From Deltaproteobacteria bacterium (GTDB lineage: Bacteria; Myxococcota_A; Polyangia; Polyangiales; Ga0077539): a stretch of DNA of 5,446 bases. The notes under the pieces were generated by a model. The model was not told the origin of the DNA. It made no database searches and worked only from the letters and a program-made list of their open reading frames with translations. Of the stretch, positions 1 to 4,554 are shown piece by piece. The translations under genes were made by a program, and so were the position numbers. Each line of letters starts with the position of its first letter. Position 1 is the stretch's first letter. The stretch lies in NCBI GenBank assembly GCA_947494865.1, contig CANMAT010000335.1, positions 1 through 5,446 on the forward strand, given 5' to 3'.

Positions 1-11
1 GAAGGCAGTTG

Positions 12-20
12 TGATAACTT
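12..20 (+). promoter_or_regulatory. Possible extended -10 promoter element just before the Uma2 start
   Basis: TGATAACTT matches TGnTAnnnT, with the hexamer TAACTT at 15-20. Only 7 bases separate it from the ATG at 28, so transcription would begin at or next to the start codon. No Shine-Dalgarno-like purine run lies in between. The -35 region falls outside the window. The same arrangement recurs before the genes starting at 3470 and 4527. This is pattern recognition only, with no experimental support. Confidence 0.4.
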
Positions 21-27
21 CGGCGCC

Positions 28-606
28 ATGACGGCCGCCGCACGCAACCTCGTTCAACCCGCCACGATGGCCGACCTCGAGGCGCTCCCGCCGAGCATGA
101 AGGGCGAGCTCATCGACGGCGTGCTCTACGCGATGACACGCCCCCGCGGCCGCCATCAGAGCGTCGCGGGGCGCGTCCACTCCGACTACGAGCCCGCCTA
201 CGAGCGGGGGCGCGGCGGTCCGGGCGGGTGGTGGATCCTGCCCGAGCCGGGCATCGAGCTCCCCGGCGCGCCCGAGATCTCGCCCGACGTCGCCGGGTGG
301 CGCCGCGAGCGGCTGCCCGCGCTCCCGCCCGACGCGCCCATTCGTGTGGTGCCCGACTGGGTGTGCGAGGTGCTGTCTCCCACCACGCGGCGCTACAACA
401 TGCTGGTGAAGAGCCCCTACTACGCGCGCGTCGGCGTCGCGTGGATGTGGCTCGTCGACAACGAGGCGATGGTGGTCACCGCGCACAAGCTCCACGAGGG
501 CCAGTGGCTCGAGGTGGGCGTGTACAGCGAAGAGACCGACGCGCGCATCGCCCCCTTCGCCGACGTGGCCGTCGACGTCGCGTCGTGGTGGCCCGTCGCG
601 CCATGA
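28..606 (+). CDS. Uma2 family (DUF820) putative endonuclease, 192 aa
   Basis: Seen: the protein carries the landmarks of the Uma2/DUF820 family, a PD-(D/E)XK nuclease-like fold. These are an N-terminal ALPPSMKGELIDGVLYAM segment (residues 19-36), GRGGPGGWWI (61-70), SPDVAGWRRERL (85-96), PDWVCEVLSP (109-118), then K128 and a WLVDNE strand (141-146). D87, E114 and K128 are the likely acidic/basic active-site set. Length is normal for the family. Known: Uma2 proteins are abundant in cyanobacteria and myxobacteria, often in many copies, and their cellular role is largely undefined. The ATG at 28 fits the usual short lead-in before the GELIDG motif. The frame is open back to base 1, so a longer N-terminus cannot be excluded, but no Shine-Dalgarno or earlier ATG is visible. 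The stop overlaps the next gene's start (ATGA at 603-606), so translational coupling is likely. Family call firm; nuclease activity is inferred. Confidence 0.9.
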   Translation: MTAAARNLVQPATMADLEALPPSMKGELIDGVLYAMTRPRGRHQSVAGRVHSDYEPAYERGRGGPGGWWILPEPGIELPGAPEISPDVAGWRRERLPALPPDAPIRVVPDWVCEVLSPTTRRYNMLVKSPYYARVGVAWMWLVDNEAMVVTAHKLHEGQWLEVGVYSEETDARIAPFADVAVDVASWWPVAP

Positions 607-1679
607 CCCGCCGCTGCGCCATCGCCCTCGCGGCGCTCCTCTCGTCGTGCGGCGACGGCGCCGATGTGGCCCCCGCCACGGGCTTCGCCGCGCTCCCGCA
701 GGAGCCCTACCGCACGCTCGCCGAGTGGCGCCTCTTTCGCGACCCCGTCGCGCAGACGCCCGCCGACAACGTGCTCCCGTACACGGTCAACGCGCCGCTC
801 TTCTCCGATTTCACCGCCAAGTTTCGCTTCGTTGCGATCCCTCCCGGGCGCCGCATCACGTACCGCCCCGACGGCGCGTGGACGCTCCCCGAGGGCGCCG
901 TGCTCGTGAAGACCTTCTCGTACCCCCGCGACGCGCGAAACCTCGCGCTGGGGTACCGGCTCCTCGAGACGCGCATCCTCGTGCGCACGCGCGACGGCCT
1001 CGTGCCCCACACCTACGTGTGGAACGCCGCGCAGACCGAGGCCGTGCGCCAGGTGGCCGCCCCGCCGGTCAACGTCTCGTGGATCGACGAGGCCGGCGCC
1101 ACGCGCACCAACGAGTACATCGTTCCCAACACCAACCAGTGCCTCACGTGCCACGGACAGCGCGGGCTCACCGACGCCCTCGCCATGCGCACCGACCAGC
1201 TCGATCGCGCGGGCGCCGACGGCGTCAACCAGCTCGACGCCATGGCCGCCCGCGGGTGGTTCGACGGAGCCCTTCCGCCCGCCGCGATGCGCTCACACTT
1301 CCCCGACGTGCACGACGAGGGCGCCCCCGTCGAGGCGCGCGCGCGGGCCTATCTGCACGCCAACTGCGGGCACTGCCACAACCCGCGCGACCGCTCCATG
1401 GCCAGCGTCACGGGGCTCAACCTCGAGGTGAGCGAGACGCGCCCGAGCAACCTCGGCGTGTGCCGCCGACCCGCCATGGCCGGCAGCGGATCGGGCGGCC
1501 TCGACTACGACCTCGTGCCCGGTCACCCCGAGCGCTCGGTGATGCTCTTTCGCATGCGCACCAGCGACCCGCGCGCCCGCATGCCCACCGTGGGCACCAA
1601 CTTCAACGACCCCTTCGGCGCCGACCTCGTCGAGCGCTGGATCCGAGGCCTCACCGGCGACACCTGCGGCACCCCGTAA
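603..1679 (+). CDS. SO_2930-type dihaem c-type cytochrome, probable lipoprotein, 358 aa
   Basis: Seen: a short signal peptide (MTRR, then a hydrophobic run) ends in the lipobox L13-S-S-C16, so the protein is probably exported by Sec and lipid-anchored outside the inner membrane. Residues about 32-130 match the conserved N-terminal module of the SO_2930/HNE_0200 family (VNAPLFSDFTAKFRF, LPEGAVLVKTFSYP, LLETRILVRTRDG). Two haem c sites follow: C180-LT-C183-H184 and C255-GH-C258-H259. Near the C-terminus are the family signatures GVCRRPAMAGSGSGG (C287), YDLVPGHPERSVMLFRM and RMPTVG; M327 is a candidate axial haem ligand. Known: the family is uncharacterised, and in some genomes sits beside a parallel beta-helix protein that is not present here. 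The start at 603 overlaps the upstream stop by four bases and places the signal peptide at residue 1; the frame stays open upstream, but that extension is arginine-rich shadow of the Uma2 gene. Electron transfer is inferred; no substrate can be named. Confidence 0.9.
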   Translation: MTRRCAIALAALLSSCGDGADVAPATGFAALPQEPYRTLAEWRLFRDPVAQTPADNVLPYTVNAPLFSDFTAKFRFVAIPPGRRITYRPDGAWTLPEGAVLVKTFSYPRDARNLALGYRLLETRILVRTRDGLVPHTYVWNAAQTEAVRQVAAPPVNVSWIDEAGATRTNEYIVPNTNQCLTCHGQRGLTDALAMRTDQLDRAGADGVNQLDAMAARGWFDGALPPAAMRSHFPDVHDEGAPVEARARAYLHANCGHCHNPRDRSMASVTGLNLEVSETRPSNLGVCRRPAMAGSGSGGLDYDLVPGHPERSVMLFRMRTSDPRARMPTVGTNFNDPFGADLVERWIRGLTGDTCGTP

Positions 1680-1706
1680 GAGGGGGGTTACACGTCAACA
1701 CCCTCT
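1679..1706. terminator. Hairpin between convergent genes, possible bidirectional terminator
   Basis: AGAGGG (1679-1684) pairs with CCCTCT (1701-1706). After a small internal loop, GTT (1687-1689) pairs with AAC (1697-1699), leaving a seven-base loop. It occupies the 31-base gap between the cytochrome stop and the stop of the opposing gene at 1711, where a shared terminator would be expected. No T-run follows on either strand, so it is not a textbook intrinsic terminator. Confidence 0.4.
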
Positions 1707-1710
1707 AAGG

Positions 1711-2766
1711 TCACGCGTACCGATCGCGGCGCGCGAGCACCTCCCACGGGATCTCTCGCCGCATCGCCTCGGCCATCGCGCGCAGCCGCTGTGTGCGCTC
1801 ACCCTCGATCACGCGCTCCATCGCGACGTGCAGCGTGAGCGTGGTGAGCGGCTCCTGCGGGCGCGTGAGCCCGTGCGCCGCGGCCTCGCACACCCCCGTG
1901 GCCGCCGCGCGCAGAAACCCGCTGTCGGGCGCGTCGCACCACGCCGCCACCGCCGCGCGCGCGTGCGCCTCGGCCGCCATGCCCAGGGCGCCCGCGACGA
2001 GCCCGTACACGCTGCACTCGGCCGTCACCGAGGCCGCCGCGAGCTCGTTCACCAGGGCGTCGTCGACGGCCGCGCGCTCGCCGTCGCTCATCGCCGAGAG
2101 CGCGCCCATCGAGCGCAGGGCCGCGTGCGCGCTCTCGGCCGCGCGGCACAGCTCGAGCGTCGCCGCGAGCGCCGTCACGCGCGCCATCTCGCGCTGCGCG
2201 AGGCACGCCTGACGGCCGAAGGCGCGCAGCTTCGCCACCGAGGCGGCCTCCGTGAGCATCCGCGAGGCCTCGGCCTCGACCCACGACACGTCGCCCCCGT
2301 CGCTCATCGCGCGGAGCCGCTCGCCGTGGAGCGCCACCTCGGCCCGCACCATCGCGCCGAGGGTGTCGACGCTCGCGTCGGTGAGCCGCCGACGGCTCTC
2401 GTGGTAGCGCGCGCCCGTGCGGGTCATGTGCGCCGCGAGCTGCTCGCCCACGGTCTTCGCGGCGCGCGCGTTGGCGGCGCCCCACGTCTCGGCGAGGTAC
2501 ACGGCGCGCGTGGCGAGCGCGTCGCGCTTCTCGGTGAGCGCCAACACCGGTCGCGCGAGGCGCCCCGCGGTGATCACCACCCGCGCCATCGGCGGCTGCA
2601 GCACGCCCGCGAGGGCCATGAGGTCGTCGGCGCGGGGGCAGCGCTCCCAGGCCGCGCGAAGGTCGTCGCCCTGCGCGGCGGCCCAGGCCACGGCGGCGTC
2701 GCGCCGGCTCCATTGCATGTCGTGCGAGTCGGCCCAGTCGGTCAGCGCGTCGGCGACGAGTCCCAT
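1711..2766 (-). CDS. Uncharacterised alanine-rich, all-helical protein, 351 aa
   Basis: I do not recognise this protein securely. Seen: no signal peptide, no membrane segment and no metal-binding cluster. The composition (Ala, Arg, Glu, Leu, Val) is that of stacked amphipathic helices, probably cytoplasmic. Residues about 26-80 contain AAWERCPRADDLMALAG (38-54) followed by a VVITAGRLARPVLAL helix. The W..C...DdLm.lA pattern and the following Ala/Arg helices faintly recall the Imm-5-like putative immunity family, but the match is by eye and weak. Conserved-looking Cys and Trp residues occur again near AAWCDAPDSGFLRAA. The reading frame uses G/C at third positions throughout, like its neighbours, which supports it over the rival frames on both strands. 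The ATG at 2766 has an AGGGA run about 12 bases upstream, an acceptable ribosome site. It is convergent with the cytochrome gene and divergent from the thioredoxin-like gene, so it is probably transcribed alone. Existence fairly sure; function unknown. Confidence 0.7.
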   Translation of the reverse strand: MGLVADALTDWADSHDMQWSRRDAAVAWAAAQGDDLRAAWERCPRADDLMALAGVLQPPMARVVITAGRLARPVLALTEKRDALATRAVYLAETWGAANARAAKTVGEQLAAHMTRTGARYHESRRRLTDASVDTLGAMVRAEVALHGERLRAMSDGGDVSWVEAEASRMLTEAASVAKLRAFGRQACLAQREMARVTALAATLELCRAAESAHAALRSMGALSAMSDGERAAVDDALVNELAAASVTAECSVYGLVAGALGMAAEAHARAAVAAWCDAPDSGFLRAAATGVCEAAAHGLTRPQEPLTTLTLHVAMERVIEGERTQRLRAMAEAMRREIPWEVLARRDRYA

Positions 2767-2777
2767 GTGCGTTCGAT

Positions 2778-2808
2778 CCCTTCGGCGACGGGTGTATCCG
2801 ACGAAGGG
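2778..2808. repeat. Perfect 7-bp inverted repeat in divergent intergenic region
   Basis: CCCTTCG (2778-2784) and CGAAGGG (2802-2808) are exact reverse complements separated by 17 bases. They lie in the 95-base gap between the divergent starts at 2766 and 2862. Arm centres about 24 bases apart, roughly two helical turns, would suit a dimeric regulator; the left arm also overlaps the ribosome-site region of the leftward gene. It could instead fold as a weak RNA hairpin. No regulator can be named. Confidence 0.35.
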
Positions 2809-2851
2809 TCGGCGCGCGTCAACGCATGGGCCGCGCTTGCCCTGCGGGCGC

Positions 2852-2857
2852 GAGAGG
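2852..2857 (+). promoter_or_regulatory. Shine-Dalgarno site selecting the ATG at 2862
   Basis: GAGAGG lies four bases before the ATG at 2862 and is the best ribosome-binding sequence near the three in-frame ATGs (2826, 2862, 2877). The ATG at 2826 has no purine-rich site before it. A GAGG at 2868-2871 could serve the ATG at 2877, so the choice between 2862 and 2877 is not closed. Confidence 0.5.
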
Positions 2858-2861
2858 TGTG

Positions 2862-3431
2862 ATGTTCGAGGCCACGATGGCTGAGCGCGATGGCCCCGAC
2901 GAGACGCTGGTCGACAAGCTCCTCTCCGAGCGGGTGCTCTACCCCGTGCTGGGCTTGTGCCTCGCGGCGGTCATGGCCTTCGTGATCTTTCGGCGTTCGA
3001 ACCAGGGGGCCGCGCCCGCGCTCGACCTCGCCGTCATCGACGAGCGCGGCGAGCTCGGCGCCGAGCGCGTGCGCCTCCAAGACCTGCGCGGCCACCCGGT
3101 GATCATCGATTTCTGGGCCACCTGGTGCGGCCCCTGCCGGGTCATGACGCCCGTGCTCGCGCGCCTCCACCAGCGCTACAAGAGCCGCGGCCTCTCGGTG
3201 GTGGGCGTCAACGTCGACGAGGCCGGCCCCTCGGTGGTGCCGCCGTTTCGCGCGCAGTACGGCATCGAGTACCCGCTCGTGTACGACGCCCGCGGCGAGG
3301 CCTCGCAGCGCTGGGGCATCCAGGGGCTCCCCACCCTGATCATCGTCGATGGGGAGGGCAACGTGCGCTACCGCCACGCGGGCACCACCAGCGAGGCCGA
3401 GCTCGCCTCCACCATCGAGGGCCTGCTGTAA
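2862..3431 (+). CDS. Membrane-anchored TlpA/ResA-like thioredoxin-fold protein, 189 aa
   Basis: Seen: a 24-residue charged N-terminus is followed by one hydrophobic segment (about residues 25-43, LYPVLGLCLAAVMAFVIF) flanked by RR, giving a single anchor. A thioredoxin-fold domain then runs from about residue 52 to the end. The redox motif is WCGPC with C89 and C92, inside IIDFWATWCGPCRVM. The cis-proline loop is GLPT with P157, followed by the IIVDGEG strand. The pattern VRLQDLRGHPVIIDFW is typical of the TlpA/ResA/DsbE branch. Known: such proteins act outside the cytoplasmic membrane, often reducing cysteines of apocytochromes c or other exported proteins. Arg residues follow the membrane segment, so topology is not certain from charge alone. 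The dihaem cytochrome at 603 is an attractive but unproven client. A start at 2862 has the best ribosome site; 2826 and 2877 are alternatives that leave the anchor intact. It ends 38 bases before the next gene on the same strand. Confidence 0.88.
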   Translation: MFEATMAERDGPDETLVDKLLSERVLYPVLGLCLAAVMAFVIFRRSNQGAAPALDLAVIDERGELGAERVRLQDLRGHPVIIDFWATWCGPCRVMTPVLARLHQRYKSRGLSVVGVNVDEAGPSVVPPFRAQYGIEYPLVYDARGEASQRWGIQGLPTLIIVDGEGNVRYRHAGTTSEAELASTIEGLL

Positions 3432-3449
3432 CGCCCCCGTCGCGCTTCG

Positions 3450-3458
3450 TGATAGGGT
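3450..3458 (+). promoter_or_regulatory. Possible extended -10 promoter element before second Uma2 gene
   Basis: TGATAGGGT fits TGnTAnnnT, with hexamer TAGGGT at 3453-3458. Eleven bases separate it from the ATG at 3470, implying a leader of only a few bases. No -35 match is evident at normal spacing. It overlaps the left arm of a small near-palindrome (AGGG at 3454-3457, CCCT at 3465-3468). This would let the Uma2 gene be transcribed independently of the upstream thioredoxin-like gene. Confidence 0.4.
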
Positions 3459-3469
3459 CGCGAGCCCTT

Positions 3470-4084
3470 ATGCCAACGCGCGACGACGCGCCCCCCGAGG
3501 CCCCGAGCGAGCGCGACCACGACAACCTCGTGCGTCTGCACGGGGTCACCTGGGCGCAGTACGAAATGATCCTCGCGATCCGTGGCGAGCACACGGCCCC
3601 GCGCATCGCCTACCACGACGGCGAGCTCGAGCTGCTCAGCCCCGGCGTCGCGCACGCTGCCATCAAGAAGCACATCACCCGCCTCGTCGAGGCCTGGGCC
3701 GAAGAGGTTCAGGTAAACATCAAGGGCTTCGGGTCGTGGACCATCAAAGACCCGCAGGCGCGCCGCGCCATCGAGCCCGATGATTGTTACGTGGTAGGCC
3801 TGCGCGAGCCCAAGGTGCCCGACCTCGCCATCGAGGTCGAGTGGGCCGCCGGCGCGCTCGACCGCCTCGCCATCTACGGCCCCCTCGGCGTGCGCGAGGT
3901 GTGGACGTGGAAGGGCCGCTTTCTCACCGTGCACGCCCTCCACAAGAACGCCTACGTGCGCGTGGGCCAGAGCATGATGCTCCCCACGCTCGACCTCGGG
4001 CTCTTGCAGCGCTTCATCGGCGACCCCAACCCCACGATGGCGCTGCGGTCGTTTCGCACGCTGCTGCGCAAGCGCGCGGGCTAA
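3470..4084 (+). CDS. Uma2 family (DUF820) putative endonuclease, second subtype, 204 aa
   Basis: Seen: the family pattern is complete. WAQYEMILAIRG (28-39) leads to PRIAYHDGELELLSPG (44-59), then H62, a GFGSWTIKD strand (86-94), EPDDCYVV (102-109), VPDLAIEVEW (116-125) and LGVREVWTWKG (139-149). Likely active-site acids are D104, D118, E122 and E124. The position that is usually lysine in the DKLxIY element of this subtype is arginine here (R132, in DRLAIY). This protein belongs to a different branch from the Uma2 at 28-606: it has the YHDGELE and EPDxCY motifs and lacks GRGGPGGWWI. Known: a PD-(D/E)XK-like fold; biological role unclear. The ATG at 3470 is chosen because it precedes the conserved region by a normal distance; the frame extends upstream only as shadow of the thioredoxin-like gene. 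Shine-Dalgarno is weak. Its stop codon overlaps that of rlmH on the other strand. Family call firm; activity inferred. Confidence 0.92.
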   Translation: MPTRDDAPPEAPSERDHDNLVRLHGVTWAQYEMILAIRGEHTAPRIAYHDGELELLSPGVAHAAIKKHITRLVEAWAEEVQVNIKGFGSWTIKDPQARRAIEPDDCYVVGLREPKVPDLAIEVEWAAGALDRLAIYGPLGVREVWTWKGRFLTVHALHKNAYVRVGQSMMLPTLDLGLLQRFIGDPNPTMALRSFRTLLRKRAG

Positions 4085-4527
4085 CGGTTGTAGGGCTCGC
4101 CCTTGATGATCGAAAACGCCCGGTAGAGCTGCTCGGCGAGCACGAGGCGCGCGAGGCGGTGGGGCAGGGTCATGGCGCCGAGCGAGAGCTTCCATTTCGC
4201 GCGCGATGAGAGGGCGGTGGGGAGCCCGTCGGCGGCCCCGATGGCGAACACCGGCACCACGGCGCGGCGCATGGCGTCGTCGATGCGCGCGGCGAAGGCC
4301 TCGCTCGTGAGGCGCTCGCCGGTGACCTCCATGGCCACGAGCTCGGCGCGCGCCCCGTGGGGAGCGAGCACGCGCTCGAAGGCCGCCGTGGCCTTGTCGA
4401 CGCGCTCGTCGCGAACCTCCACCTCTTCGAAGTCGGCGTACCTTCGAATGCGGCCATAGTAGTCGTCGAGGAGCACCCGGAGCTCGGGCTCCTTGGCGCG
4501 CCCCATCGCGGCGATCACGAGCTTCAT
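4081..4527 (-). CDS. rlmH: RlmH, 23S rRNA (pseudouridine1915-N3)-methyltransferase, 148 aa
   Basis: Known: this small SPOUT-class enzyme is a homodimer that transfers a methyl group from S-adenosylmethionine to N3 of pseudouridine 1915 in helix 69 of 23S rRNA, acting on assembled 70S ribosomes. Seen: the protein begins MKLVIAAMG, has the cofactor-loop region VPVFAIGAADGLP (91-103), and the C-terminal SPOUT knot LSLGAMTLPHRLARLVLAEQLYRAF (115-138), ending KGEPYNR. Length is standard. Two departures from the usual pattern: the loop reads IGAADG where IGGxxG is typical (A98), and the terminal PYH[RK] is PYNR (N147, codon AAC). It follows rsfS by 27 bases, the standard rsfS-rlmH order, and is probably co-transcribed with it. 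The ATG lacks any purine-rich ribosome site (CCCTCCC precedes it); a TACCAT -10-like hexamer sits nine bases upstream. The stop overlaps the convergent Uma2 stop (CTAA, 4081-4084). Confidence 0.96.
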   Translation of the reverse strand: MKLVIAAMGRAKEPELRVLLDDYYGRIRRYADFEEVEVRDERVDKATAAFERVLAPHGARAELVAMEVTGERLTSEAFAARIDDAMRRAVVPVFAIGAADGLPTALSSRAKWKLSLGAMTLPHRLARLVLAEQLYRAFSIIKGEPYNR

Positions 4528-4536
4528 GGGAGGGCG

Positions 4537-4542
4537 ATGGTA
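4537..4542 (-). promoter_or_regulatory. Possible -10 element (TACCAT) immediately before rlmH
   Basis: On the minus strand TACCAT (form TAnnnT) ends nine bases before the rlmH ATG at 4527, within the 27-base gap after rsfS. The upstream TT is not the extended TG, and no -35 is evident. With no Shine-Dalgarno site present, a leaderless rlmH transcript in addition to rsfS-rlmH read-through is possible. Low confidence on its own; it gains weight from the like-placed motifs at 12-20 and 3450-3458. Confidence 0.3.
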
Positions 4543-4554
4543 AAGGGCTGCGCG

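Noticed and set aside
228..602. N-terminal extension of the cytochrome frame through the Uma2 gene
   Set aside because: Arginine-rich shadow with no family similarity; the signal peptide and lipobox begin exactly at the ATG at 603.
420..1154. 244-codon minus-strand frame opposite Uma2 and the cytochrome
   Set aside because: Antisense shadow of two genes with clear motifs; no domain pattern.
2816..2825. GCGTCAACGC palindrome near the ATG at 2826
   Set aside because: Four-base arms are expected by chance at this GC content; nothing else supports it.
1828..2862. Long plus-strand frame opposite the unknown 351-aa gene
   Set aside because: Arg/His/Ala-rich shadow composition without folded-protein pattern; the minus-strand frame has a balanced composition and a plausible ribosome site.
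2957..3469. Upstream extension of the second Uma2 frame through the thioredoxin-like gene
   Set aside because: Composition is shadow-like, and the conserved Uma2 region starts shortly after the ATG at 3470.
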